Positions 1-8,814 of a stretch of 64,000 nucleotides of DNA are shown here, piece after piece (the stretch's first letter is position 1; every line of letters begins with the position of its first letter). The DNA comes from Formosa sediminum. Its GTDB lineage: Bacteria; Bacteroidota; Bacteroidia; Flavobacteriales; Flavobacteriaceae. The stretch spans positions 3,133,001 through 3,197,000 of the forward strand of contig NZ_CP041637.1 of the NCBI RefSeq assembly GCF_007197735.1. The letters run 5' to 3'. Below the pieces are notes generated by a model. The model did not search any database. It saw only the letters and a list, made by a program, of their open reading frames with translations, and was not told the DNA's origin. The position numbers were made by a program, and so were the translations under genes.

Positions 1-881
1 GCTATACTTTGTCTCGGTAAGTTCTTAATTTGTGTATCAACTTCTTTTAAAACATCATCAATTAAAGCTTTTGATGTGGATACTAAAATCACTTGACTAT
101 CTGCACCATGTTCTGCTTGACTTAATAAATCTGAAGCTACATAACTTGCATTAGCACTATCATCTGCAACTACTAATAATTCACTTGGTCCTGCAGGCAT
201 ATCGATAGCAACGCCGTATTTTGTAGCCAATTGTTTTGCCACAGTAACAAACTGATTTCCTGGTCCAAAAATTTTATAGACTTGAGGGATGTTTTCTGTT
301 CCAAATGTTAATCCGGCAATCGCTTGAATCCCTCCTACTTTAATAATTTTTGAAACGCCACATAAATGAGCAGCAAATAAAATTTCGTTTGCAATTTTAC
401 CAGATGAATTTGGTGGAGAACACAACACTATTTCTTTACATCCCGCAATTTTAGCTGGAATGGCTAACATTAAAACAGTAGAAAACAACGGTGCTGTACC
501 TCCTGGAATATATAATCCAATTTTTTCTATGGCTCGTTTTTCTTGCCAGCAGTTTACTCCAGGCATGGTGCTAACTTGAACTTTTTCTGTTTTTTGAGCC
601 GCATGAAAACGCTCAATATTTTTATATGCAATCGTTATGGCTTCTTTAAGCTGTTCTGATACGTTTGCCTTTGCTTCTTCAATTTCTTGTTCTGTAACAA
701 TATTAGAATCTAAAGTCACCCCATCAAATTGAGTAGTATATTTAGAAATTGCAACATCCCCATTACGCTTAACATCATCAAAAATTTGAGTTACCGTATT
801 TTCTATATCGTTTACGGTTTGTGTTGGGCGTTGCAATATATTTGACCAATCTGATGGATTGGGGTTTTCAATAATGTTCAT
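1..881 (-). CDS. hisD: Histidinol dehydrogenase, C-terminus cut by window edge
   Basis: This gene encodes the enzyme that oxidises L-histidinol to L-histidine in two NAD-dependent steps, the end of histidine synthesis in the cytoplasm. The reading frame runs open from the ATG at 881 to base 1, giving the first 293 of about 430 residues. Family features visible in translation are the PGGTAPLFSTVLM segment, the IFGPGNQFV segment and the DMPAGPSELLV segment around the NAD and substrate sites. It lies 15 bp downstream of hisG on the same strand, so both are read from the his leader promoter. The zinc and active-site residues of the C-terminal part are outside the window. The identity is very secure. 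Confidence 0.96.
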   Translation of the reverse strand, partial: MNIIENPNPSDWSNILQRPTQTVNDIENTVTQIFDDVKRNGDVAISKYTTQFDGVTLDSNIVTEQEIEEAKANVSEQLKEAITIAYKNIERFHAAQKTEKVQVSTMPGVNCWQEKRAIEKIGLYIPGGTAPLFSTVLMLAIPAKIAGCKEIVLCSPPNSSGKIANEILFAAHLCGVSKIIKVGGIQAIAGLTFGTENIPQVYKIFGPGNQFVTVAKQLATKYGVAIDMPAGPSELLVVADDSANASYVASDLLSQAEHGADSQVILVSTSKALIDDVLKEVDTQIKNLPRQSI

Positions 882-896
882 TTTAAATGTCTTTAA

Positions 897-1754
897 TTAT
901 AGAACCATATTATCAATAGGACAAACAAGGATACCTTCTGCGCCAAGTGCTTTAAGTTCATCAATAATTTCCCAAAATTTATTTTTGTCGATTACTGTGT
1001 GAACAGAGCTCCAGCCTTCTTGGGCTAAAGGTAAGACTGTTGGGCTTTTCATCCCTGGTAAAATGGTAATTATTTCTTTTAATTTTTCATTAGGTGCGTT
1101 TAACAACACATATTTAGAACGACGCCCTTTTAGCACAGAATCTATTCTAAATTTAATTGTGTTTAATATCTCTAAATTGTCTTTAGAAATTAATGGAGAT
1201 GATGCTAAAACAGCCTCAGATTTTAGTAAGACTTCAACCTCTTTTAAACCATTTTTAAATAATGTACTTCCGCTAGACACAATATCAACTATAGCATCTG
1301 CAAGCCCAATGTTTGGAGCAATTTCTACCGATCCGTTAATAATATGTAACTGCGCGTTTACGTTATTTTTATCTAAAAATTGTTGCACCGTATTGGGATA
1401 AGACGTTGCAATACGCTTACCTTCTAAATCTTGCATATTATTGTATTTAACAGATTTTGGCACTGCTATAGATACTTTACAAGATGAAAAACCTAATTTT
1501 TGAATAATTTGAATGTCTCCGCCTTTTTCAATTAAAACATTCTCTCCAATAATAGCAGCATCTACAACACCGTCTTTTAGATACTGAGGAATATCTCCAT
1601 TACGTAAATAAAACACCTCTACAGGAAAGTTTTTAGCTGAAGCTTTTAATTGATCTCTTCCATTGTCTATAGATATTCCTATGTCTTTAAGAATTTGCAT
1701 AGACTCGTCGTACAGTCGACCTGATTTTTGAACTGCAATTTTTAGTTTACTCAT
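897..1754 (-). CDS. hisG: ATP phosphoribosyltransferase, long form
   Basis: HisG catalyses the first and controlling step of histidine synthesis, joining ATP and PRPP to form phosphoribosyl-ATP. The protein has 285 residues, the length of the long HisG form, which has a C-terminal regulatory HisG_C domain and needs no HisZ partner. The start (KIAVQKSGRLYDES), the middle (GLADAIVDIVSSGSTL, PRPP site) and the C-terminal stretch ending in GILVCPIDNMVL match the family. It is the first structural gene of the his operon; hisD follows after 15 bp. Expression is probably controlled by the attenuator at 1799-1923 as well as by histidine feedback on the C-terminal domain; the feedback is family knowledge, not visible here. 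Confidence 0.97.
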   Translation of the reverse strand: MSKLKIAVQKSGRLYDESMQILKDIGISIDNGRDQLKASAKNFPVEVFYLRNGDIPQYLKDGVVDAAIIGENVLIEKGGDIQIIQKLGFSSCKVSIAVPKSVKYNNMQDLEGKRIATSYPNTVQQFLDKNNVNAQLHIINGSVEIAPNIGLADAIVDIVSSGSTLFKNGLKEVEVLLKSEAVLASSPLISKDNLEILNTIKFRIDSVLKGRRSKYVLLNAPNEKLKEIITILPGMKSPTVLPLAQEGWSSVHTVIDKNKFWEIIDELKALGAEGILVCPIDNMVL

Positions 1755-1798
1755 TATTTTGGTTAATGTGTTTGAGTAAAATCATTCGGAGAAAATAA

Positions 1799-1829
1799 AA
1801 ACCCCATCTGATTAACTCAAACGGGGTTT
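1799..1829 (-). terminator. his attenuator terminator hairpin
   Basis: Read on the minus strand, AAACCCC pairs with GGGGTTT and the stem continues inward (GTTTGA with TCAGAT, using two G-U pairs), closing a GTTAA loop of five bases, followed by TTTATTTT. The G-U pairs form only in the minus-strand RNA, so the hairpin is built for that strand. It lies between the His-rich leader peptide and hisG and is the terminator arm of an attenuator. Bases 1815-1823 in its 5' arm are complementary to 1873-1881 at the end of the leader peptide, which gives the competing antiterminator. Confidence 0.88.
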
Positions 1830-1875
1830 AAAAATATATTTTTATAAAAATTTATTCAATACACTTTCTGCTCGT

Positions 1876-1923
1876 TTAAGTACAAGTATGAAAATGATGA
1901 TGATGAAATTGAATAAAGTTCAT
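1876..1923 (-). CDS. hisL: his operon leader peptide
   Basis: This 15-codon frame reads MNFIQFHHHHFHTCT and then TAA. Five of the fifteen codons are histidine, four of them consecutive, all CAT. It sits about 120 bp upstream of hisG on the same strand, directly after a promoter-like sequence and before an intrinsic terminator. This is the classic arrangement of a histidine attenuation leader: a ribosome stalled at His codons would leave 1873-1881 free to pair with 1815-1823 and break the terminator. No Shine-Dalgarno sequence is seen, as usual in this phylum. The symbol is by analogy with enterobacterial hisL; there is no sequence homology. Confidence 0.87.
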   Translation of the reverse strand: MNFIQFHHHHFHTCT

Positions 1924-1943
1924 GTCTTTGTTTTTGTTCTTTA

Positions 1944-1975
1944 CAAATATTCAGAAATTTAAAACACTTATGCAA
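1944..1975 (-). promoter_or_regulatory. Promoter of his operon
   Basis: On the minus strand TTG (1973-1975) is followed after 21 bp by AATATTTG (1944-1951), close to the Bacteroidota -33/-7 consensus TTG and TAnnTTTG, with the first base of the -7 box changed. Transcription would start near 1937, giving about 14 nt before the leader peptide ATG at 1923. Confidence 0.5.
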
Positions 1976-2001
1976 GTTTTAAATCGAAAAATATCAATTT
2001 A

Positions 2002-2817
2002 TTATTGATTTCCAAGTATAATAGGCATTCCACTATCTCCAGAACCGATTACTATAACTTTAGCATTTTGAGACTGCGATAATTTAACTGTAGCTTCTAT
2101 CCCTTTGTCTTGTAGTATTTTATCGTTTAGAGACTCACTTAAAATTCTGTTTGCATCTGCTTTACCTTGTGCTTCAATAATTTGTTTCTGAGCTTCTTTT
2201 TGAGCCGTTACTAATCTAAATTCATATTCTAAAGATTCTTGTTCTTGCTTTAATTTACGCTCAATAGCATCTTTTATAGTAGATGGTAAAGTTACATCAC
2301 GAACCAATATTTCGTTTAATTGTATGTATTGATCGTCTACAATATTTTTTGTTTCTTCAAAAATTTCTTGCTGAATCGCATCCCGCTTACTTGAGTATAA
2401 TTGTTCTGGCGTATAACGCCCTACTACACTTCTTGCAGCCGAACGAATTGCAGGAAGTAAAATACGTTCTTTATACATTTCACTTTTCTCTTGATGCAAT
2501 TTTCCTAAATTCTCAAATTGTGGTTGAAACCATGCCGAAGCTTCTAATTTAATATCTAATCCGTTAGAAGATAATACATTCATTCGTTCGTAAATTTCTT
2601 GTTGTCTTACTTCGTAAACATATACTTTATTCCAAGGTGCTACAACATGAAAGCCTTCTCCTAAAGGTGGTTCATCGGTTACAACCCCACCTCCAAATGT
2701 TTTATAAAGTACCCCTGCTTCACCAGAATCTATGGTTATAGCCGATTTAGAAATTAGAATAATTATAGCTACAATAGCTACAACAAAAGGTAATGCAATT
2801 TTAGGTAATTTGTCCAT
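2002..2817 (-). CDS. Prohibitin/SPFH domain membrane protein
   Basis: The 271-residue protein has one N-terminal membrane segment (about residues 9-28) followed by an SPFH/band 7 domain and a long charged helix rich in Glu, Lys and Gln (about residues 165-235). This is the structure of bacterial prohibitin homologues, which form large membrane-anchored rings and scaffold membrane proteins and proteases. The segment DSGEAGVLYKTFGGG and the later helix match the family. It is the last gene of a minus-strand run with the vWA protein (10 bp gap). A weak AT-rich hairpin overlaps its stop codon (1993-2009). Its specific client is unknown. Confidence 0.88.
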   Translation of the reverse strand: MDKLPKIALPFVVAIVAIIILISKSAITIDSGEAGVLYKTFGGGVVTDEPPLGEGFHVVAPWNKVYVYEVRQQEIYERMNVLSSNGLDIKLEASAWFQPQFENLGKLHQEKSEMYKERILLPAIRSAARSVVGRYTPEQLYSSKRDAIQQEIFEETKNIVDDQYIQLNEILVRDVTLPSTIKDAIERKLKQEQESLEYEFRLVTAQKEAQKQIIEAQGKADANRILSESLNDKILQDKGIEATVKLSQSQNAKVIVIGSGDSGMPIILGNQ

Positions 2818-2827
2818 TATTTATATA

Positions 2828-4855
2828 TTAAGTTAATCCGTTATATTTTCTTAAAAACCACTCTAAAGATAAGCAGAAAACAATGATTCCTAGCATATAT
2901 TTCCAGTCTATTAATCCTTGTGTGGTTTTACTACTTTTTTGAATGGTTACATATTTTTGATTAGATAATAAATCTTTTAAAAGTGATTTATAATCTGCTA
3001 TAAAATAAGAAGCCCCTTCTGTTTTTTGCGCTAACTGATTTAATTTGCCTGAATTGGCATTTAAAAACTGTTGCTCTACATTGTACTCTAAAATTGTAAA
3101 GCTTCCAGATTGTGATATATTTTCGTTAGTAGCACTAACAGTAAAATTGTATTCAGCAGCTGGTAATTGACTTAAATCGACTTGATAATTATTGTTTTTA
3201 AGAACAAAAGGGAGTTCTGTAACTGCTTTTGTTTCTCTATTTACTAATTTAATTTTTAGTGGTTCTCGACCATCAAACTCATAATTTTTATTGAAAAATT
3301 GTGCTCTAATTATCACATTATTTGTACCATCATAAAACGATTCAAAATCTACAACCAATCGTGTTTTTCTTTTAGTAGATGACAAATATTGTACCACTTT
3401 ACTTATAAAATTATCGAATGTGTTAAAAGATTTTTTATTTAAATAACTTTGTGCACGCCATTGCCAAATATTCTCTCCTAATAAAACTGCTTCACGCCTA
3501 CCTTGAGTCTCAAAAGTCGCTAATAATGGTTGATTTGTGGTAATATTACCAATTTTTTTATACAATAATATCTCATGTGGTCCGTAAAAAGATAGTTCAC
3601 CGAAAGCGGATTGTAAAGGTGGAAATGAATTAAAATCTAAATTATCTACAATAAATGTAGTGTAATTAGAATTAAACACACCTTGATACATTTCGGTTTG
3701 CGACGTGATATCATGCTCGTAATAATCTGATTGATCGTTTAAAAAAAACCAATCTGTTTGAGCTCCTGAAATTATAAATGCATTTTTATTATCGGCTTTT
3801 ATAGCTTCAAAAATAGACTTAAACTGATTATCTGGTTGGTATAAGATAAGCAAATTAAAATCGTTAAGTTTAGGATTTACTTCATTAGGATTTAAAATAG
3901 ATACAGCACGTTGTTCATTACTTTCAATACTCTTTTTTAGTGTACCTAAATCTGGATGATAAAAACTTGAAACAATAGCTATATTCATTTTTTCATCTAT
4001 AACTTCAACAGCAAAATGCTTAACGTTATTAACCTTATTTTTTTCAGATTCTAAAGGTTGTAGTATGGCTTTATAGGTAGTCACTCCAACATGACTTGCT
4101 GGTAAAGTAAATTGTAAAATTTCAGAATTATGAGTTGCTGAAAAGGTAATGTTTTTTGAAAAAATAGTTTGAGTTCCAGATGTTATAGAAAAGGTTGTAT
4201 TTACGGGTGCTTTACCGTTGTATACCAATACAGTTTCTACTGGAAATTTATTTTTAAGATAAGCATATTTGTTTACATTTAGCTGTGTAATACTTAAATC
4301 TATATATGTGGTAGTATCTCCTAAAATTATGGGATATACTGGCTGATTATAGGAGGTATATGCATAATCACTACCTAATGTCTGATTGCCATCAGTAACT
4401 AAAATTGTAGGTGCTATAGTATTTTTGTAAATAGACTTAAGGCCATCTAAAGCGGCAGCAACATCTGTTTGTTTATCTGTAAACGTTAAAGTATCTAAAG
4501 CATTTAAAGTCTTCCCAAACTTAAAATATTCAATATCAAATTTTGTATTTAACGCTGTGTGAGATTGAATAGTTTGTAAAACCTGTTTCGCATTTTTATC
4601 TTGTTCTAGTTGAGTGGTAGAACTAGAATTATCTATGGCAACTAATAGTTTTGGTTTTTCTTCGGTTAATTTAAGTTGCTCGAATTTGGGATTTATAAGC
4701 AATAAAAGTATCAGAAAAATACTAATAAATCGTAAAAAAGCAAAAAGCATGTACAATTTCGACATGCTTTTTACTTTGTATTTATACTGAAATAAAGCCA
4801 ATATTAGCGCTAAAATTCCAGCTAGAATAATATATAATAGGGTTTGTGTAGGCAT
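2828..4855 (-). CDS. von Willebrand factor A-like membrane protein
   Basis: This 675-residue protein has two N-terminal membrane helices (about residues 5-23 and 33-55), a von Willebrand A-like region, a long beta-rich periplasmic part and one C-terminal helix near residues 650-665. A MIDAS metal site is suggested by AIDNSSST (Asp75) and a downstream LVTDGNQT. The layout, with the membrane anchors at both ends, resembles the large vWA proteins found in many Bacteroidota. No MoxR ATPase or BatA/BatB neighbours are present. The gene starts 3 bp after fabG ends, so it is probably co-transcribed with fabG and the prohibitin. No precise function can be given. Confidence 0.75.
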   Translation of the reverse strand: MPTQTLLYIILAGILALILALFQYKYKVKSMSKLYMLFAFLRFISIFLILLLLINPKFEQLKLTEEKPKLLVAIDNSSSTTQLEQDKNAKQVLQTIQSHTALNTKFDIEYFKFGKTLNALDTLTFTDKQTDVAAALDGLKSIYKNTIAPTILVTDGNQTLGSDYAYTSYNQPVYPIILGDTTTYIDLSITQLNVNKYAYLKNKFPVETVLVYNGKAPVNTTFSITSGTQTIFSKNITFSATHNSEILQFTLPASHVGVTTYKAILQPLESEKNKVNNVKHFAVEVIDEKMNIAIVSSFYHPDLGTLKKSIESNEQRAVSILNPNEVNPKLNDFNLLILYQPDNQFKSIFEAIKADNKNAFIISGAQTDWFFLNDQSDYYEHDITSQTEMYQGVFNSNYTTFIVDNLDFNSFPPLQSAFGELSFYGPHEILLYKKIGNITTNQPLLATFETQGRREAVLLGENIWQWRAQSYLNKKSFNTFDNFISKVVQYLSSTKRKTRLVVDFESFYDGTNNVIIRAQFFNKNYEFDGREPLKIKLVNRETKAVTELPFVLKNNNYQVDLSQLPAAEYNFTVSATNENISQSGSFTILEYNVEQQFLNANSGKLNQLAQKTEGASYFIADYKSLLKDLLSNQKYVTIQKSSKTTQGLIDWKYMLGIIVFCLSLEWFLRKYNGLT

Positions 4856-4858
4856 AAA

Positions 4859-5605
4859 TTAAGTTAACATTCCGCCATCTACGTTTAACGTCTGTCCTGT
4901 TACGTATGCGCTTAAATCACTTGCTAAAAACACACAAACATTAGCAACATCGTCTGGGGTACCACCACGTTTTAATGGGATTCCAGCTCTCCATCCTTTA
5001 ACTGTTTCTTCATCTAACTTAGCCGTCATTTCGGTTTCTATAAAACCTGGAGCGACCACATTACTTCTAATATTTCTAGAACCTAACTCTAAAGCTACAG
5101 ATTTAGAAAATCCGATAATTCCAGCTTTAGATGCAGCGTAATTAGTTTGTCCAGCGTTTCCTTTTACACCCACAACAGAACTCATATTTATAATAGAGCC
5201 TTTACGTTGTTTAAGCATAGTGCGCTGTACAGCTTTTGTCATATTAAACACAGATTTTAAATTAACTTCTATAACCTGGTCAAAATCTTCTTCACTAATA
5301 CGCATTAATAAATTATCTTTAGTAATTCCTGCGTTGTTCACTAAAATATCTATACTTCCAAATTCTTTTACTACATCTTCTGCTAATTTTTGAGCTTCAG
5401 TAAAATCGGCAGCATTACTTTGGTAACCTTTTGCTTTTATTCCTAAATCATTTAACTCTGTTTCTAAAGCATTTGCAGCCTCTACAGATGAACTGTATGT
5501 GAATGCTACATTTGCACCATGTTGAGCGAAAATTTGCGCAATACCTTTACCTATTCCACGGCTTGCTCCAGTAATAATTGCTGTTTTTCCTTGTAATAAT
5601 TTCAT
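4859..5605 (-). CDS. fabG: 3-oxoacyl-[acyl-carrier-protein] reductase
   Basis: FabG reduces 3-oxoacyl-ACP to 3-hydroxyacyl-ACP with NADPH in fatty acid elongation. The 248-residue protein is a classic short-chain dehydrogenase: TGASRGIGKG near residue 14 for cofactor binding, NNAG in the middle, the catalytic Ser in NMSSVVG and YAASK with the catalytic Tyr and Lys, and a glycine-rich end VTGQTLNVDGGM. The length and the GMLT ending are typical of FabG rather than of a sugar dehydrogenase. It is the first gene of the run fabG - vWA protein - prohibitin. Confidence 0.93.
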   Translation of the reverse strand: MKLLQGKTAIITGASRGIGKGIAQIFAQHGANVAFTYSSSVEAANALETELNDLGIKAKGYQSNAADFTEAQKLAEDVVKEFGSIDILVNNAGITKDNLLMRISEEDFDQVIEVNLKSVFNMTKAVQRTMLKQRKGSIINMSSVVGVKGNAGQTNYAASKAGIIGFSKSVALELGSRNIRSNVVAPGFIETEMTAKLDEETVKGWRAGIPLKRGGTPDDVANVCVFLASDLSAYVTGQTLNVDGGMLT

Positions 5606-5632
5606 GTATAATTAAATAAAATTTATGAAAAT

Positions 5633-5640
5633 CAAAGATA
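5633..5640 (-). promoter_or_regulatory. -7 promoter box upstream of fabG
   Basis: The minus strand reads TATCTTTG, an exact match to TAnnTTTG, 28 bp before the fabG ATG. I see no TTG at the expected distance, so only the -7 element is supported. Confidence 0.4.
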
Positions 5641-5664
5641 CTAATTCAAAATTGACTAAATAAA

Positions 5665-5692
5665 AAAACCTCACAAATATTTGTGAGGTTTT
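5665..5692 (-). terminator. Intrinsic terminator after the M16 peptidase gene
   Basis: AAAACCTCACAAAT pairs perfectly with ATTTGTGAGGTTTT, flanked by A and T runs. It is a perfect palindrome, so the fold works on both strands, but genes on both sides are read on the minus strand and it lies 28 bp after the M16 peptidase stop. Confidence 0.85.
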
Positions 5693-5720
5693 AATGTTTA
5701 CAACATAGTTGTATAATCTG

Positions 5721-8702
5721 TTAAAGCTTAACCTTATCTGTTGTTTCGTAGTTAAATAAATAATCTACATCCATTTCTTCAACTTCGCCTAATTTTTTTA
5801 AGGCGTTAAAATCGATATCTTTTTTATTTCCAACGACCATAACATTATAGTTTTCACCTTTAATATTATCATTAAAAAAGTCTCTTAAATCGCTTATTTC
5901 CATGTTTTTTATAGTATTATACATGGCTTCGCGATTGTCCTTTTCTATACCTAATTTTTTTAATCCTTCATATTCCCAAAAAATATTAGCTTTAGTAATG
6001 CGCTCGGCAGCAATTTTCTTTAATGCTGCATCTTTAGCCGCCTGAAATTGTTTTTCTGCTTCAGGCATATCACTCATTAACGACATCATGGCCTCTACAG
6101 CTTGATCCATTTTATTGGCTTGAGTACCTATATAAGCTAATACATAATTAGAATCGTCTAGTTTACCTGCAGTATTGTAACTTGAAAAAGCCGAATATGC
6201 TAACGATTTAGATTCTCTAATCTCTTGAAATACAATAGAAGATAAACCACTACCAAAATAAGCATTAAATAAACTTGCTGCAGCCATTTTTTCAGCATCA
6301 AACGTTTGGCCTTTTGCTAAAAACACCATTTCTGACTGCACCATATCGTAATTTGCAAAATAAACATGTCCGCCAGTTTCTTTCTCTACATATGTTGTTG
6401 CTTCCGGATAATCTTTAAGAGGCATGTTTAATTTATGCTCTTTATTTAAGGCTGCTACAGCCTGGTCTACATCTTTACCATAATAAAAAATACGCTGTTT
6501 ATAGTCTTTAAGCCCTTTAACAATATCTACCAATTCTTGAGGGTCTTGAGCTTTAAGCTCAGAAGCTTTCATAATATTACGTAATCGCGAATTTTCTCCG
6601 TACTTACCATAATTTACAAGCCCATTCCATAAAATATTGCTTTTTTGAGTTTTACCATCTTGTCTTTCTTTTAAAATCTTATCAACATAATTTGCATAAG
6701 CTTCTGGATCAGATTTTGCATTTGTAATTAAATCTTCTAGCAATGCTAAGCCTTTTGGCAGATTTTCTTTCAATCCGCTTAGGCCAATATAACTTACATC
6801 ATTACGACTAAACACATAATAATTTACACCTAATTTGTAAAATTCCTTTTTTATAGTTTCTGCAGACATGGTTTCTGTTCCTAGATATTCTAAAAACCCA
6901 ACTGCTAAACTTAATTTTTTGTCATTATCTGTCCCCATATCAAAAATAATATCGAGATTAAATAAATCGTTAGTCTCATTCTCTATATATGAAACATTTA
7001 TACCATTTTCTAATGTTTTTTCTTTGATAGCAGACTTATAATCCACAAATTTAGGTTCTAGCTCATCTGGTTTTATAGCTTGAAAATCTGTTAAATATTG
7101 TGAACTTTTATCTCTGTTTAAATTTACAGGTGTAATTCCAGGATTTTCAACCTTAACAATTGAGCTGTCTTCTCCTTTTCTTTTATATACAACTACATAA
7201 TTGTCTTTATAAAAACGATTAGCAAAAGCAACTAAATCCTCTTTTGTTATGGCTTTTAATTCGTCTAAAAATTTAACTTGATCTTCCCATTTTTGATGAT
7301 GAATAAACGCATTATAATAAGCTGATGCTAAAGCTGTACTGTTTTCATATTCTCTTGTTTGACTTAATTTTAAATCGTTTACAACAGCTTCAATTAACCA
7401 ATCGTCAAACTCTCCTTTTTTAAGTTTATCAATTTGAGATAAAATTAAATCTTTAACTTCATCAAGGGTTTGCCCTTCTTGTGGGTCTCCATAAAACTGA
7501 TGTAATCCATAATCATTTAAAAACATGGTATAACATCCTGCACGTTGCACCAATTGTTTTTGATTTAAGTTTAAATCGATTAATCCGGCTTCACCATTTG
7601 TTAAAATCATATCTGCTAGAGTAACAAATTTCTCATCTTCAGAATTAACACCATTACTTCTAAAAGCTAATGTAACTCCTTCTGATGTTGGTCCAAATAC
7701 TTCTTTTGAAATGGGTGCAGTTATAGGCGCTTCTTCTGCAAGCGTTGGGTGCGACACTTCTTTATACTTTAATTTCCCAAATGTTTGATTAACAGAAGCA
7801 ATAGTTTTATCAAAATTCAAATCTCCAACAAGCACCATAGCCATGTTATTTGGGACGTAATACTTGTTAAAATAATTATTTATATCTACTAAAGACGGAT
7901 TTTTTAAATGCGCCGCAGTACCAATGGTTTGCTGTTGTCCGTATGGATGATTAGGAAATAATGCATCAAGCATTGCTGTATATACTTTTCTTCCGTCGTT
8001 ATCTTGAGATCTATTGAATTCTTCAAAAACGGCTTCTAATTCGGTGTGGAATAAACGAAGTACTAATTTGCTAAAGCGTTCACTTTCTAGCGACAACCAT
8101 TTATTTAATTCGTTTGCAGGAATTTTATTTTTATATACCGTTTCTTCAAACCAAGTATGAGCATTGGTTCCAGTAGCTCCCATTCCACTAACCATTTTAT
8201 CGTATTCGTTGGCTACGGCGTAGTTAGAAGCTTCTAAAGATACTTCGTCTATTTTTTTATAAATTTCTAATTTTTTAACTTCATCTGTTTCTGCCCGATG
8301 AGCTTCGTATAAATCTGAAATTTCTTGAATATAAGCTTGTTCTTTTTCCCAATCTATAGATCCAATTTTATCGGTTCCTTTAAAAAGCATATGCTCTAAG
8401 TAATGCGCTAAACCTGTAGAATTACTCGGATCGTAGTTTGATCCAGCACGAACAGCTATGTAAGTTTGAATTTTAGGCTCGTCGGTATTTTTACTTAAAT
8501 ACACTTGCAAACCATTTTCTAAGGTGTATAAACGTAATCCTGTAGGATCGTTATTTATAACTTCATAAGAAAATCCATTAGGATCTGTTTTTACTTCAGT
8601 TTTAACAGCTAAGTCGGCTGTGTTAGGTTCTGTGTTCTGCTTACAAGCGAAATTAAAAGTCACTAACATACAGATCACAAAAAAAGTTTTGATGTGTTTC
8701 AT
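5721..8702 (-). CDS. M16 family zinc metallopeptidase, two-module lipoprotein
   Basis: The 993-residue protein contains two tandem M16 (pitrilysin/insulinase) modules. The N-terminal module has the inverted zinc motif HYLEH (His100, Glu103, His104) with a downstream Glu in ELEAVFEEFNRS; the C-terminal module lacks this motif and is the non-catalytic half. The N-terminus is hydrophobic and ends in FNFACKQN, so Cys20 is probably lipidated and the enzyme held at the periplasmic or outer membrane. The likely role is degradation of peptides in the cell envelope. It is flanked by terminators and stands as a single transcription unit. Confidence 0.9.
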   Translation of the reverse strand: MKHIKTFFVICMLVTFNFACKQNTEPNTADLAVKTEVKTDPNGFSYEVINNDPTGLRLYTLENGLQVYLSKNTDEPKIQTYIAVRAGSNYDPSNSTGLAHYLEHMLFKGTDKIGSIDWEKEQAYIQEISDLYEAHRAETDEVKKLEIYKKIDEVSLEASNYAVANEYDKMVSGMGATGTNAHTWFEETVYKNKIPANELNKWLSLESERFSKLVLRLFHTELEAVFEEFNRSQDNDGRKVYTAMLDALFPNHPYGQQQTIGTAAHLKNPSLVDINNYFNKYYVPNNMAMVLVGDLNFDKTIASVNQTFGKLKYKEVSHPTLAEEAPITAPISKEVFGPTSEGVTLAFRSNGVNSEDEKFVTLADMILTNGEAGLIDLNLNQKQLVQRAGCYTMFLNDYGLHQFYGDPQEGQTLDEVKDLILSQIDKLKKGEFDDWLIEAVVNDLKLSQTREYENSTALASAYYNAFIHHQKWEDQVKFLDELKAITKEDLVAFANRFYKDNYVVVYKRKGEDSSIVKVENPGITPVNLNRDKSSQYLTDFQAIKPDELEPKFVDYKSAIKEKTLENGINVSYIENETNDLFNLDIIFDMGTDNDKKLSLAVGFLEYLGTETMSAETIKKEFYKLGVNYYVFSRNDVSYIGLSGLKENLPKGLALLEDLITNAKSDPEAYANYVDKILKERQDGKTQKSNILWNGLVNYGKYGENSRLRNIMKASELKAQDPQELVDIVKGLKDYKQRIFYYGKDVDQAVAALNKEHKLNMPLKDYPEATTYVEKETGGHVYFANYDMVQSEMVFLAKGQTFDAEKMAAASLFNAYFGSGLSSIVFQEIRESKSLAYSAFSSYNTAGKLDDSNYVLAYIGTQANKMDQAVEAMMSLMSDMPEAEKQFQAAKDAALKKIAAERITKANIFWEYEGLKKLGIEKDNREAMYNTIKNMEISDLRDFFNDNIKGENYNVMVVGNKKDIDFNALKKLGEVEEMDVDYLFNYETTDKVKL

Positions 8703-8722
8703 ATAAATTGTCTAGTATTAAA

Positions 8723-8754
8723 AAATCCGTTAACAAATTAGCGTTAACGGATTT
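8723..8754 (-). terminator. Intrinsic terminator after sucD
   Basis: AAATCCGTTAAC pairs with GTTAACGGATTT (12 bp) around an 8-base loop. On the minus strand the hairpin is followed by TTTTTTAAT, which fits termination after sucD. Confidence 0.82.
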
Positions 8755-8779
8755 AAATATAACAAAATTTATATAAAGT

Positions 8780-8801
8780 TTAACAGTTATAATACTGTTA
8801 A
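8780..8801. repeat. Inverted repeat between sucD and the M16 peptidase gene
   Basis: TTAACAGT and ACTGTTAA form perfect 8-bp arms around TATAAT. It lies just after the sucD stop and about 80 bp before the M16 peptidase ATG. It has no T-run, so it looks more like a protein-binding dyad or an RNA 3' end structure than a second terminator. Confidence 0.4.
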
Positions 8802-8814
8802 TGTACTGTTTATC

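Noticed and set aside
1993-2009. Hairpin ATCAAT-n5-ATTGAT as a terminator after the prohibitin gene
   Set aside because: Only 6 A/T-rich pairs, overlapping the stop codon; too weak to list as a feature.
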